Of a stretch of DNA of 64,000 nucleotides, positions 21,836-34,252 are shown one piece after another. The notes beneath the pieces are model-generated. The model was not told where the DNA came from. It searched no databases and saw only the letters and a list, made by a program, of their open reading frames with translations. The DNA lies in NCBI GenBank assembly GCA_029721435.1, contig CM056580.1:26592367-26656366 (forward strand), written 5' to 3'. This DNA comes from Gymnothorax reevesii. Its lineage: Eukaryota; Chordata; Actinopteri; Anguilliformes; Muraenidae. The position numbers were made by a program, and so were the translations under genes. Positions within the stretch are counted from its first letter, which is position 1; each line of letters starts with the position of its first letter.

Positions 21836-22972
21836 ACCACATAGTGCATAGAAATTACTCTTTTTGAGATTATGATGTCCTCCAAGACATCTACACACTC
21901 AAGTTCAAAATCTTCAAACTGCCCCTTATAAATTTTATTGCTGGAGTTGTTATTATCCAGACCGAGAACCAGATGTAGACATGCGTATGATCCAATCAGG
22001 TATTTAGTCACTGGAATATGGTATTACAGAAGAACAGGGCCATACTCTCAGTGACTGGGAGACCGTTTAGTACAGGTGTATATATGCAGCTTGGTAATAG
22101 GGGCACAGCTTACTTCCGGCCAGTGGCTTCCAGAGGCTGCAGCCAGGTGGGTTCACCCTTGCTAAAGCTGGACAGGCAAAGCAGGAAGTTTAGCAGGATG
22201 GTGGCTTCAAACCTGGTGACTATTGAAGGCTTCGGAGGTGTTCCTGTTAAACTGAATAGGGGCGTAGACTGGTGCAGGAGGTTAGTTGAAACTCAGTGTC
22301 AATCCTGGAGGCCTGTGGAAAGGCTTAGGAGCTTGTTGCTAATAACTAAGCTATGAAGAGCATTTAAAATGTCAAGTTTCATAAATATATGCTAAAGTCA
22401 GAAGATGTACTATGCACAGTATTTAGAAGACTTAAAGATTGGTTGCTTTTTGGGATAATACATGACAATCCAGTGATGTCAGCAGACAGACCTGAGGGTT
22501 AAATAAGCTACACACACACAACAGGGCAGAAAAGGAAACAACTGATTACACGCGGAGGGGGAGGCATGCTTGAAATCTGACTAATAACTGGAGACGATGC
22601 ATCTAAAAGACACACACATCACTGAAAATGGGGCAGATGCGCTTACTGAGACACGCAGGTTGTGATTGGAGTTCAAAATTACAGCTTCAACAAAAAAAGA
22701 AAAAAATCACAGAGGAGATTAATATCCTGGAGGTCTTTGACTGACTAAAAAGGGTCATGCTGGGAAAATCAAACTGATTGTGTTTGGCGATGTTCTGTAA
22801 AATGAATAACATCCATCACTTTAACCTCCAAGTTTTCTGGTCGTACATCTTAGTTATTTCTTGAGCTGCCCGATGCTGAGAACTTTTAACTTTGAAAGTT
22901 TTGTCTCCCATGGTTTTGGAGAAAGAAAGCTCCCTACAATTCTTTTTAAGACCATGCTCTGTTTCTTAATAG
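21836..22972. other. Intron sequence, nothing firm
   Basis: No gene or named repeat was recognised. The open frame at 22018-22356 lacks family motifs and exon boundaries. Confidence 0.4.
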
Positions 22973-23075
22973 AAAAACAGAGAGAGCTGGCCAGGAAGGG
23001 GTCCCTAAAGAATGGTAGTGTTGGGAGCCCAGTCAACCAGCAGCCCAAAAAGAACAATGTGATGTCCAGGACACG
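22973..23075 (+). CDS. FAM219A: FAM219A coding exon 3
   Basis: The acceptor is TTAATAG|AA and the donor CG|GTAAGA. The exon is 103 bp and completes the split Glu codon from the preceding exon. It encodes EKQRELARKGSLKNGS, then SPVNQQPKKNN and SRTR. The basic stretch with phosphorylatable Ser (RKGSLK) is the most conserved part of the family as I recall it. The intron upstream is ~9.4 kb and holds the fossil Gypsy and Tc1 remnants. The acceptor's polypyrimidine tract is short but credible (TGTTTCTTAATAG). Confidence 0.92.
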
Positions 23076-23546
23076 GTAAGATGTAGCAAATCTCTGGTGT
23101 GATTCATGAGGAAATATCAGATCTACACGAAAAGTACCCTTTTTCTAATATTTATTGCCCTTTAAAATTTGGATGAAACTAGTGTGTACAGTTTGCAAGG
23201 TACACAGTTCATGTAGAATCACCGTACTTGTGCTCATACCTTGTTTTTAATAAAATATTCATCACAGAATGATGCCACTATTTGTGTAGATCTGATCGAT
23301 AGAAATTCAATATTTATGAAGATATAACTACTGGTTTGAGAAGGAAAATGTCAGCTGGTTGACAAGAGGAAATTGAAAAAGAATGAAGTCAAATCTGTGT
23401 GTCCAAGAGAATTGCATTTTGAAATGTTTGTTGGACATTTCTGTCAGTCTCCACTCCTCACTCCTGTTTTACCCTGTTGCCTGTCTTTCTTACTCTTTTC
23501 TATCTTTCATCATATTATTTTTTTTGTCACTCTTTGTTTTCCACAG

Positions 23547-23627
23547 GTTGGTTGTTCCCAACAAAGGGTACTCTTCTTTAGACCAGAGCCCAGATGAGAA
23601 GCCTTTAGTAGCATTGGACACCGATAG
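23547..23627 (+). CDS. FAM219A: FAM219A coding exon 4
   Basis: It follows a strong acceptor (TTTGTTTTCCACAG) and precedes a GTAGGA donor. The 81-bp exon finishes the Arg codon and encodes LVVPNKGYSSLDQSPDEKP and LVALDTD, a distinctive FAM219 block. It ends with AG of a Ser codon completed by T of the following exon. The following intron opens with a CA microsatellite about 40 bp after the donor. Confidence 0.93.
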
Positions 23628-23663
23628 GTAGGAGAGGTCTTTCTTCAGCATCTACACCTACAC

Positions 23664-23665
<2 letters not shown>

Positions 23666-23709
<44 letters not shown>
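23666..23709 (+). repeat. CA microsatellite
   Basis: About 21 uninterrupted CA units, close to the FAM219A exon 4 donor, followed by TATATGCATGCATG. Confidence 0.9.
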
Positions 23710-23713
<4 letters not shown>

Positions 23714-25184
23714 GCATGCATGTAATCATTCATCATAGTCACAAGCTTCATAACATTATGTGGTCTCTCTAGAAAACTTAAAACGTACGAGTATGTCGGC
23801 TAGCAGAGATTTGTGTAATTTACTGTCGTCTTTTAGTCAGTGAGGTGCGCATGAAATAAATCTCTCTGTCAAAGTACAGCGACATGCTTTATGGTCCTGA
23901 ATCGGAGCACCTTCACAGTACTCACAGCCCACTAGGGCAGCAAGTAATTACCCATTGCATAGCCCTTTGCAGAATGCGTATGTTCCAGACAGCAGGTCCT
24001 GGTCCAGAGTTACCGGAGTGGTTTGATCTGATATACCCTTGCTGACTGTATCCACAGGTCTCCACTAGCTAATTACTCTTCCAAAGCAAATTGCTTGCTG
24101 GATTCCCCTGAATGTGTTTGTGACAGACCTAACCAATGACCAGGAAATTAGCAATTCATCAATGCTGAGATTACATCTGTTCTGAGTAACACCGCCACGC
24201 TACATTTTAGTAGCACAATGAGAAGGGTAACAAGACCAGCTTCAGAAGCTAACTGGAATGTTCCTCGGGGGAAGGGGGTTTCCTCCTAGGGTCAAGTGAG
24301 TGGAAGGGTCAGATGGCCATTTAGCTGCGCTGATAGCATTTACCTGTCACCCTCAATGGAAAAATGGATTAAGGAACAGAATGCAAACTGTATTGGAACC
24401 TGGGACAGGATCCGATTGAAACTGGATGGTCAGCCAAAAGTGAGGGAGTAGTCTTAAGTGTTTAGTAGGGAAATAATTGGAATTTTTTCTTTCCCATATA
24501 GGTGCTGTATAAAGTATGGTCTGCTTACTTATATTTCCGTTTGTTGAAAAACATGGACACAACACATATCCTCTCATTACTCACTAACGTCCACAGGTTA
24601 CCCATAGTACTGCATTGGATGGACTCTTGGTTTGTGCTTATCTACCAAGAAAGTTGTTATAACTATATGGAGGAAGATGAAGAGGTTTAAAAGCCAATCG
24701 ACTCCAAACATGCACATTCACATGTAAAGTCCTCTCTGAAAATTCAGTAGTGTGTTACTGTGTGTCAGCTGTGATCGTCTGACTTACCCAAGAGATACCT
24801 CTGAGGGCTATAAATAATTTGGGATATAAAATTTTGGCCTTGCAATGAATATGTGATATGTTCCGCATTCTAAAGATGACAGAAGACAGTAAAGGAGTTC
24901 TTGACAAGTGGGCACCAGTACTAATATTATGACATATTATAAGTATGAGTCTTGAACATTTGACTTGTAAAATCCCAGATGAGGCACGCAAGCAAATAAG
25001 CAAGGAAAAAACATATTATCTTCGAATGACAAATTAAACATACATATGGTTCTCCATTGGAAGTGTGCAATCACTCATGGATTATTTCTCCATCTGTTGT
25101 GATTCCCAAGTGCAATGCCTCAGTCTGCCACTGTCTGACGGTGCGAGACCCTGGCATCTGATTGACCCTCTCATTGCCTTTCAG
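23710..25184. other. FAM219A intron 4, nothing recognised
   Basis: No repeat or exon was identified. Mixed-composition DNA. Confidence 0.4.
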
Positions 25185-25239
25185 TGATGATGACTTCGAC
25201 ATGTCCAGATACTCCTCGTCGGGATATTCCTCAGCCGAG
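25185..25239 (+). CDS. FAM219A: FAM219A coding exon 5
   Basis: A 55-bp exon between TTGCCTTTCAG and GTGAGA. It completes Ser and encodes DDDFDMSRYSSSGYSSAE, an acidic-then-Ser-rich motif diagnostic of the family. It is small but phase-consistent on both sides. Confidence 0.93.
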
Positions 25240-26424
25240 GTGAGATGTCTGAGGGACCAGGTACCTATACACGTTCGGCCTACACACCTTATCTTCAAAA
25301 CATCAAACCACTGCCATTAACATTCATTGCTGTCAAAAAGTCTCACCCATAATCCTTCATTTCCCTTTACATAATTGAGCTTTTATTAGTAACATCCATG
25401 AGTGCACGCATCATCACTGTGATTTCCACGTCCATTATTTATTATTGAAATTGACAGATCTTTTTCTGTATGCGATCTGTACGTAGTATAGACCTGCTAT
25501 TTATGTTTTCATTAATTGTGACTTGATAACGCGTAAGACTACCGTTAATACTGATGATCTGAGCGTCGCATCCACTACCTCATATACTGTGTGGTGGTCA
25601 TCACTGCAAAATCTACTTGCCTTCAAAATCTTGCCAATGATGTGATGTAGAGTGGAGCTACATTAAGCACTAATTTAAATTACCGTCAGCACGTTTATAA
25701 TGGCAGGCAATTTAATGCAGTCATTATCAGAAACATGGTTTTAACTCCAAGGACATGCCAAGTAATGACCCCATTTAATGTAATTTCTGCTTTATAACCA
25801 CATATACCATCACCATTAATGCAAGTCTATAACATGTTTATGTTCATTACCTTTGATGTTAATGTGACTTTAATTGTCATTTACGTTTGTATGTGCCATA
25901 GTTTACCGCCACCATTAATTGGCACTGACAGTAATTGCCTCATTACTTCAACATATCACATACTTTGCCACAAATGCCGTCCTTTAAATCTATGTACTAA
26001 AATTCCAGCCTCTTAGTTTCACCGAATCTTACTTTTTGTGGCCATTAGTCAAGATACCATTTTACCTTCAACACATTTGTCCCATAAATTCATATCAAGG
26101 ACTGCTCATCTTGAAAATTCTGCACTTACGCTTTAATAAGAAATAATGTATTTATATTTCCCTAGTTTTTACAATTTTTAGGAGTAGTTTTACTTAAAGA
26201 TGTCACAATTGTGGAAGCACCAGTCCAGACTTATAGCTAGCTGAATTTCCACCATTTATTTGATTGTTGAGATTGATGATGTTTGTTGTGGTGAAGCAGC
26301 GTTAATGAATGCATGGAAACTGTGGTACCATGGTAACACTTTTCACCTCTCTTTTTTCTCCCCTCATCTCTCTACTGCTCTCTCCCTCTCCCTCTCCATC
26401 CCCCGCTTCCATTTGCCCCTGCAG
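25240..26424. other. FAM219A intron 5
   Basis: No named repeat was recognised. The final 90 bases are a strong pyrimidine tract (CTCTCCCTCTCCCTCTCC) before the terminal exon. Confidence 0.5.
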
Positions 26425-26583
26425 CAGATCAACCAGGACCTAAACATTCAGCTGTTAAAGGATGGCTATCGGCTGGATGAGATCCCGGACGATGAAGACC
26501 TCGACCTCATCCCCCCTAAATCCGTCAACCCCACCTGCATGTGCTGCCAGGCAACCTCCTCCACCGCTTGCCAAATCCAGTAG
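26425..26583 (+). CDS. FAM219A: FAM219A terminal coding exon with NAGNAG acceptor
   Basis: The acceptor reads CTGCAGCAG|ATC, a tandem NAGNAG site. Use of the first AG gives a Gln (E-Q-INQDLN) as I recall for the human protein; use of the second would delete one residue. The exon encodes INQDLNIQLLKDGYRLDEIP, then DDEDLDLIPPKSVNP and a Cys-rich tail (CMCCQATSSTAC) before TAG at 26581. The C-terminal CMCC cluster could be a palmitoylation or metal site; that is inference. Confidence 0.94.
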   Translation, partial: QINQDLNIQLLKDGYRLDEIPDDEDLDLIPPKSVNPTCMCCQATSSTACQIQ

Positions 26584-29500
26584 CCCCTCCTATTTCCCCA
26601 CCACCCTCAATTCCCTCCCCCATCCCCACAATCTCTTTCTGTCTACCTGCAGTGAGTCCTTGTCTCCAGCAGGGCAGCGAAAGAGCACGGCAATGAAAAA
26701 AAAAAATATATATATATATTAAATGGTGGTGAAGATGGTGGTTAAGGCAGGTGAAAAATAAAATGTGAAATGCCAACATTTAAAAAGGTAAAAAAAAAAT
26801 GCAAGGTTAAAAAAGAAAAAGTAAACAGCCATTGCTTCCTCCTATGGTAGGACATAATTGTGCCCTCTCTGTTTCAGAGCAAGGATGGGCTGAACCATGC
26901 GTATCCCAGATAATGACCTCACCCCCATCTCCTTGCCAGCTATGTCCCTGGGAAAGAATTAAGGATCAAAATAAAGTTTCTGATTTAGCCAAAAGCTCAG
27001 AAGAAGAAATTAAATTACATCAACAAACAACACAATGACACTTTTTCCAAGGCGTCTGCTGCCTTGCTGACAACTGGCCCAGCCCACCAAACACACTTTT
27101 CTTCTGCCTTTAAGTTGTTGAATTTGTTTCTCCCTGTGTATTTTAAATGTCTTGTGTGATTGTGTACGTGCTTCATGTAAAGAACAGACTGAACACGCTA
27201 ACAGAAAAAACAAGGTTTAGATGAGACAGTCTAGGGAATTCTGATGACTGAGCTCCCCTTTGTACCACCTGTTTTGTTGCCGGCGACTGTGCGAAAATCA
27301 TCGGGTTCTCTCTGTATAGAATGCTGAGAGGAGCCTGTGTCTGTTTCCTTCAGTTCTTACAGTATCAATGTGTGTCTTTGACCAAGCCTTCCGAGACTAT
27401 AGACTGTAATGGAGGTGATGTAGGTAGAATTAATTGAGCACCTTTGAATGAAAAATTCCTGGTTAGCACACTGAATGGACAAACATACACTAACTCTGTC
27501 ACACACACGCACACACACTCGCACAAACAGAAACGAAAGTATCTCAGTGGTCTCAAATTCTTAAATTTGAGCAGTGTCATTCCAAGAGAATGTACATATT
27601 ACAGGATTGATTTATTTATTTGTTTATTTTATGTGTTTTGTTCTAAAATGTAATTTTTTAAATTACCATTTTGAAAACAAAGAAGTGTGGGGGGGTGTGA
27701 AATATACTGGTGTGAGGCCAGGATCGGAGAGTAGCTAGGATTTGGAGAAAAAAAAATACTGCTTTTGTGGCTTTTGAGGAGAAAAAAAACAGAAAAAAAA
27801 ACAAAAGTAACTTGTGTACAACTTTGCATGTCATGTTGTAGCCGTAATCAAGAACCTGCTGCTATTTACAAATACACATACACTATGAACCCTTGCGATT
27901 CATTTTTTGCAGTCACATGTGAGTTGATACAATGAACCTTTTCATTGCATATGATGCAAATACACACAGGTAGATTTTGTTAAGTGAGCGCTGGATTAGG
28001 GGATTTTTTTGAAGACAAGGTAACACACTGAAAGCTACAGTGGTTCAATTGGACAGTTTTGCCCGGACTGTTGTGCAGCACCCGCGTTACTTATGATAAG
28101 ACTGTAAGAATGGTATATCCAGATGATTGCCCACTGGTACTCACTTATTTATTGCTTATCGTTCTCCATACGATCAGTGGCTTTCATATACATGCATATG
28201 TACACACATTAACACACACAATCGCACACCGGCTCAGACAGTAGAGAAGAAAGTGGAATTCCCATTAATTAGGTAATATTTCAGATTGACCTTTAAAGTA
28301 AATGCATATTTAGTGTGCATGCGGAGAGAAAACTCCCTGATAATTTACTAATTTTTAGTTATTGAAATTCTAGCAAGAATAAATATTGACGTTTGTTTTG
28401 GATTTTTAGCGATAATTAGCCTTTCAAGTGCAACATGTTCCTCCTCAAGATGTGAGGTCTTACATGCTCTTTGATAAATTATGTCCTTGCAGAGACGGAG
28501 AGATATTTTGGATCTTCCTCCGCATTTTCCCTGCGTGCAGTGAATGAATGAAAATCCCTCTTCAATCTGAGATTGGCTACTTGCGTAGGCTTGCTGACAG
28601 TAACGATCTTACTGCATTCCATGGAAAAAATACTCCATCACTTCATCAGATTGCATCTGTGTTTCTGTTCATGATTTTGATTAATGTGCATATTGTACGT
28701 ATGTTTTATTTACTTTTTAATGTCTAGGCTACTGAGTGGGACGGGAAAAAGCAACTTAAAAAAAAATCCTCATTTTTTTCCCTTCTTGTTCAAGCTGAGC
28801 GATATTAAATTTAGAGATCAAATGGATCGCCTTAGCTGTTGGCCCTTTTCATTATTTAAGTGTTAGAGACTGGCATTATGTTGGTCTTTCATGGCTTGTC
28901 TGTTACAGTGCAATGTGTTAAAATGAATGATTTCAAATGCACAAACCTCATTCAAGAGCACGTGATCTGAAACCCAGTGATTGGTACAATGCGAAGTCAG
29001 TCACTTGGTGGCAGCCAATTAGAAGGATGCTTTCCATGTCTAAGCATGTTAATTTCATATCATAAAGCTAATAACAGCTGGTATTTGGGACTGAACTTGA
29101 GCAAATATGCCTCTGACATTTTCAGACTGTCATGTCTTCACATATGCAGCACTGGTATTTTTCTTTCCGATGTTTTGAATTTTAAACCAACCAATACACA
29201 AGCACATGCCAGTCTCTCAGATTAATGGGGATATTGTCTGGATTTCTTTTTTGTATGTTTTAAATGTGATTAATACTCTTGTTTGTCACCTCACCTGAAC
29301 TTGTTTAACCTTCACTGATTTCAACTTTCTTTATGGCTCATAATGTACTCACTCACAGCTTTGAATAAGTTTGCAGTTAGAGTATGCCTTAAGTGATGAG
29401 TTTTATAAAACTTATATTTATTGCCAGTGGTACATTCTAATTTATTTGAAAGTTACATCGAGAACGTATGCATTTTTTAAAATGTAGAAATACACCATTT

Positions 29501-29602
29501 TTTATTCTTATTATTATTATTACAATGATTATGAAGATGTAAACATTTCCGTACCAGTATTTAACAATGTTATTGTTCCGTGTAGTGTAACATATCAATA
29601 AA
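26584..29602 (+). other. FAM219A: FAM219A 3' UTR and downstream flank, poly(A) signals
   Basis: The stop is at 26583. Candidate AATAAA signals are at 26757-26762, 26970-26975 and 29597-29602. The last lies in UTR-like sequence, and use of it would make a ~3 kb 3' UTR. A TA repeat follows an A-run at 26697-26720. The right part of the region (28836-29490) is duplicated at 32286-33215. No coding signal was seen. Confidence 0.5.
28836..29490 (+). repeat. Direct duplication, copy A (~0.65 kb)
   Basis: It aligns by eye along its length with 32286-33215. Shared blocks include AAGGATGCTTTCCATGT / AAGGATGCTTCCCATGT, CTGGTATTTGG-ACTGAA, GCAGCACTGGTATT, TTTTGAATTTTAAAC, ACCTGAACTTGTT / ACATAAACTTGTT, CATAATG.ACTC.CTCACA and AAACTTATATTTATTGC. 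Similarity looks roughly 70-80%. The open frame at 28977-29225 is probably not a gene. Confidence 0.8.
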
Positions 29603-30589
29603 AGCAAGGCAAGTGGAAATGTCAGAGCTTGTCTATGTCATACTGTGCATTAGCACCTCACTATGGGCGACCAGTTTTAATGGTCTTCAACAGGAAGAAC
29701 GATTGTCCAGGCTTAGTCAGCATCGATCTGTATCTTTGGCTTGCATTTAATCATTTTTAACCAATAGTGCTGTATTCCGCTTTCTTGTTCTGAATATTTT
29801 TTTCATAACTTAATATGGGTCATTGATTATCTCATTAATGGAGTTTGAGGAAAAAAAGACAGAACTACACAATTTAATTTACAAATTGAGTAACAAACAT
29901 CAATTGAATCTCGGCCATTGTAACATGATATTCCGAATATTTGTGAATTAGAAACTAAATTCAGTTTATCAAAATGAGTAAAGATCTTCGTGTTCATTAT
30001 TTCTAAATCATGAACTGCTAGCAATTGTAAAGATACCATTTGTGCTAATACCCCATGCCACAATCCCCATGTTGATGTTCAATTATAAATGATGAATTAG
30101 CTGCTAACTGTGTTATCATGACTCACCAAACCTGCCTGTTAGCAGTTATTTCTCCCAGAAGAAAATCCGTATTAGTAGTGGTTAGAAATACTTGTGGATA
30201 GCAAAATTAACTGCAGTTCTTAATTGGTGGGAAAAAAAATGCTATAGACTGGCAAGTTCTCCAGTGTGTTGAAAAAAAAATCATCCAAGGTGGAATGTCT
30301 CGGTACCTGTATTTTTTTGAGACTACAGATCCACTGCCACGTAAATTTGTGGATTTTTACTGACACTTGCGGAGCGCCATGGGTCTGACTACCATATATA
30401 GGTTTATATAGATTAACACAAGCCAAACTCCTCATTCTTAACCTTACTGCATAGTGGATCTACCCTATAATGCAACTCCACCTTGGAAAAAGTGGGTAAG
30501 GTATGGAAAATGCCTCATATAAACAAAAAGCAGTGATTTTTCATTTGCTTTGACTTGTATTTCATTCTGACAGTATCAAGACATGCAAT

Positions 30590-31400
30590 TTAATGTTCTG
30601 TTCAATTTGTTTGAATCAGTGAATTCAATAAGGGCCCCAACTCCATTCATTAAATGTGTGGAGTTGGGCATGTATCGAATTAACCAATTCACTTGTAAAT
30701 ATACATCCATGTCTGCCATTCATGCTTTCAATGTAGTCCAGAAAAAAAAAGAAACAAGGAAAAAAAACTGCATTTCAGGTTGTCGTTGGTCAGAAATGGA
30801 TGCCAAGTGATCAGGACCAAAGAAGAAAAGAACCATTCAGGCTGTTTCAGATAAAAAGTACAAAAGCCATGCTCAGTCAATGTATGGAGTTGTCAGTGCC
30901 CTTGGTAATGGTATTTTTCACTCTTGTGAAGGTACCATAAAAGCTGAGAAGTACAGTGAAATTTTGAAGCTACATTTGCTGCCCTCTGGTTGATGTCTTT
31001 TCTGGGTGTGCCAATGCATATTTCTGTAGAACAACACAAAACAAAGGTATGGTTGTATAATGTGTTGGTGCGGTGCTGGACTGGCCTGCCAGCAGTCCTG
31101 ACTTATACCCAATAAATTTTGTGTGGCATAATTTGAAACACAAAAATGCAACAATGAAGACCCATGCTGTTAGATGGCATAAAACCTGTTTGTTGGAAGA
31201 ATAAGACAAAAATATATTTGAAACACTTAATCACCTTGTCTCTTCAGTCCCCAATTGTTTATGAAAGTGTTGCAAAAAAGAAAGAATGGTCATATTACAA
31301 AAAGGTTAATACTTTACTCTCCCAATTTTTAAAAATGCACTGCAGGAATCAAAATGGAAAGGGTTTTTATTTATTGATTGTTCAAAAATAAATAAATAAT
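30590..31400 (+). pseudogene. Decayed Tc1/mariner-type transposase remnant
   Basis: Scattered frames on the + strand recall Tc1-like transposase. Around 31075-31150 there is a proline-Ser-Pro-Asp-Leu-like stretch followed by an N(F/L)W-H-N-L-K block (TGCCAGCAGTCCTGACTTATACCC...), the DDE third-acid context. The start and end are uncertain because no terminal repeats were found. Many stops. Confidence 0.45.
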
Positions 31401-32285
31401 CTTCATGTAGTGAAATGGCAAGTAATGTGCTGTTGTATTGTTTTCAATGAAATTCCAGTCAAAGATGATCTACAAATCATTGTTTTCATTTATAATTTTA
31501 ATTCAACATTTCATCCAAACTTTTTCTGATTTTGCAGTCCTTGAAATTTTTTGTGTTGGGACGGGCTACTCTGGTCCAAGGCAACTCTGGTCCATGGCAG
31601 CTACAAGCAGTTTACAAGCTTTTGCTGCCCATTTTCAAACAGGATGCAATTATTGTCCAGAAAAGATGATGTGTGGATTCATTACTCAATCTAACTAATA
31701 TCAAATACTCGAGCAGAAACACACAAAAACATGTCATCAATGTAGCCTACCAGGATCGCAGCTTCCTTACCCTGTTGGAGCAAATTAGTGCAAGTCAAAG
31801 CAGTTCAGTTCAGCATCAAGGTTTCAAATTTAGATTCATAAATGAATTGGCCACCAGAGGGCAGATGATCAGCTGGAGTTGTGAACCTTGCTCTCGTCAA
31901 AGTATCCAGAGTAATTTTGCAGAATTGGAATTCCTTTTGAAAGTTGTTGTGAAGTTTCAGTCCTCTGTAGCAGTTTTGTGCGGCAGACGCACTGTGTTTA
32001 TCTCTGCTTGTTTTTTAATACAATACAATTCTCCTCAACTGGACACCCTCTCAAGATGGATGGAGAGCATGGGAGGGAGTGAGTACAGATCCTTAGCTAT
32101 GTCAGCATCTGTATAAGGCAATAATTAGCAGATTGTTAAAGTGAGTGTGAAAACTGTCCATCATTATGGAAGTCAGAATGTAGGCATATGTAATTACAGG
32201 TGCTTGGGTGTTGGTTAAATACTAGGTACTAAGTACTGGGAAACTGCAGGACTGTTGTGTAGCAGCAGAAAGGACAGAAGAAGCC
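31401..32285. other. Non-coding stretch
   Basis: The frame at 31673-32116 (147 codons) has no recognisable domain or splice context. It lies between two repeats and is probably chance. Confidence 0.4.
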
Positions 32286-33215
32286 GGCCCTCATCATGAT
32301 TTAGGTGTTTGGAGACTGTCATTATCATGGTCGCTCGTGGCTTGCCTACTACAGGGCAATGTTTTCAACAAAATATGACAAATTTTCAAGTGAGAGAATA
32401 TACTAATGGAGATGTGCACGTTCTCAAACCAAGTGATTCTATTTAATACCAGGTGATGTCAATCACCTCTGGCAAACAATCAAAAGGATGCTTCCCATGT
32501 GTAATCACATCGGTTTCAGATTATAAAACTAATAACTGCTGGTATTTGGAACTGAATCAGAGCAAACGTGCCTCTCCATTACATTTTCTGAATGTCTACA
32601 TACTGTGTATGCAGCACTGGTATTATACTCTCTGTGCTTTTGAATTTTAAACTAATATATGCAAGTACATGGATTTATAGGGATAAGGTCAAAGTTTTTT
32701 TTAATTTTTTTATTCATAGGTTTGTTTTTAAAATGTCATTGACACCCTCCCTCGGCTATCACTTCACATAAACTTGTTAAAACTTCACTGATTACTTGTT
32801 TTATTCATAATGCACTCGCTCACACCTTGAAATAGAAGGGCACTTGGGAGAGTGAGTATTTCCACCATGCCGTATGCCAGTATTATTGGTTCTTCCAGGT
32901 CTGGAATCCAGAATATGTTCCGGATCACTTCCAAAACTGAATCAACTCAATTGGAATCCTCGGAGTACCAGCAACCATCCTATCAAATTATGTGCCATCC
33001 GTATATAACTTTTTGAGTTATCCTGTTAAGAGACAGACAAATAAACGGGTGAAAACATGACCTCACTGGCGGAGGCAATAAGTTTGATATTGAAGTAAGC
33101 CACAAGTGATGAATGTTATTGAAACTTATATTTATTGCTTGTGGAATATTTAAAAATATTTCACAGTTAAATTGAAAAAAAAAAACATACGCATTAGAAA
33201 TACAATAAATTATTA
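32286..33215 (+). repeat. Direct duplication, copy B, interrupted by a later insertion
   Basis: It matches 28836-29490 but is split by an unrelated ~245-bp repeat (~32837-33081). After that insertion, homology resumes with AAGTGATGAATGTTATTGAAACTTATATTTATTGC. The ages are therefore ordered: duplication first, insertion later. Confidence 0.8.
32837..33081 (-). mobile_element. Short dispersed element ending in GCCTCCGCC, inserted in copy B
   Basis: Read on the minus strand it starts TATTGCCTCCGCCAGTGAGG, continues with TCATGTTTTCACCCG, and then TTTATTTGTCTGTC. The same head occurs on the + strand at ~42153-42310 (ATTGCCTCCGCCCAGGAGG). It is a common fish short interspersed repeat; I do not name the family. 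Confidence 0.65.
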
Positions 33216-33237
33216 AATATATTTACAATAAATAAAG

Positions 33238-33411
33238 CCGTCAGTCTGCCCCAGGGCAGCTGTGGCTACAAAAATGTAGTTTACCACCATCAGAGCATGA
33301 ATGTGAATGTGTAAATGAATAATGCCTCCATTGTAAAGCGTCTTTGAGTGTCCAGAAAAGCGCTATATAAAATTGATGCATTATTATTATTATTATTATT
33401 ATAAATATAGA
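33238..33411 (+). repeat. SINE/LINE 3' tail with ATT microsatellite
   Basis: It contains GTAAAGCGTCTTTGAGTG and AAAAGCGCTATATAAA, then a run of ATT units (33379-33402). This tail (ctttgagtg...agcgctatataaat...(ATT)n) is familiar from fish retroposons. Confidence 0.7.
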
Positions 33412-33546
33412 TATAAAAATAAATACTCAAAAAATACACAAAATATTAACGTTTGCAGAGGTTTAGAAATGGGAATGTAACCATCGCTTGATTATGCAAT
33501 CAATTCGCATAACAATGTGTCTACAGTATGAATTCTCTATGCAGTG

Positions 33547-33692
33547 CATAAAAGCCCGGGGCTTATTTTTTGAGTGGCAGCTGAAGTGCACAATCATCAA
33601 TCGTCATTAGGGTCACATGGTTTTACATCTCAAACAGAAGGAACGAACTGGTCGCCCCTCGGAATTGACATGCAGTACAGTCGGTGAAGGTG
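33547..33692 (+). promoter_or_regulatory. MYORG: Candidate MYORG promoter and 5' non-coding exon
   Basis: A CATAAAAG TATA-like box (33547-33554) is followed ~25-30 bp later by a possible start site, and then by sequence ending in AAGGTG|GTAAGT, a perfect donor at 33693. The DNA from about 33635 to 34000 has visibly more CpG dinucleotides than the surrounding AT-rich flank. A plausible acceptor for the coding exon is TTTATACAG at 38384-38392. The assignment to MYORG rests on orientation and lack of another + strand gene nearby; no transcript evidence was available. Confidence 0.4.
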
Positions 33693-34088
33693 GTAAGTGT
33701 CAGTGTCCGTGTCCGTGTCTGTTTAATGCTGTTTCTATGGTTCGGATCGTTCACTGGTCTCTGTTTGGATTGCGCAGTTTGTATCTTATGGAAGCGATTC
33801 GTGGAGAAAAACTTGACCGTCTTTTTTTAAGTTGGAGGGCTGTGCGATGTAGTTAGCCGACTTGGTTAGGTTGTTCATTGCTAATTGCTGCCTCCGTAGG
33901 GAGCTCAATGCGGCAGAACCTGGAAAACGGGTTAACGTTACTATCAGTTAGAAACGGAAAGACGTGTGGGTTTATGGGTTTATAAGATCATCGCCGTCAT
34001 GTAGCCATGGTCCCTGTGACAGAATTCACAGGGAGTGACAATATTAGTTGTGCCCAAAAATTTAAGGTCTAACTCCTTCAAAGAGTTA

Positions 34089-34252
34089 AGCTGCTTTCAC
34101 ACCGGACGCGAAACGAATTTTTCGCTTGACAGATCACATTGAAAGTCAATGTGAAGACGCGAATACACGCGAAATATTCGCGTCTTTGCATTGACTTTGA
34201 ATGTAATCTGTCGTGCGAAAAAAATCGTTTCGCGTCCAGTGTGAAAGCGGCT
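34089..34252. mobile_element. 164-bp foldback MITE with TTA target duplications
   Basis: The element is almost wholly self-complementary. AGCTGCTTTCACACCGGACG at the left pairs with the right end GTCCAGTGTGAAAGCGGCT. The inner arms (GACGCGAATA/ATTCGCGTC) meet around 34170. It is flanked by TTA (34086-34088 and 34253-34255). A TWA target duplication suggests a PIF/Harbinger-type transposase. Confidence 0.85.

Noticed and set aside
31673..32116. 147-codon + strand frame
   Set aside because: No recognisable domain, lies between repeats and lacks splice context.
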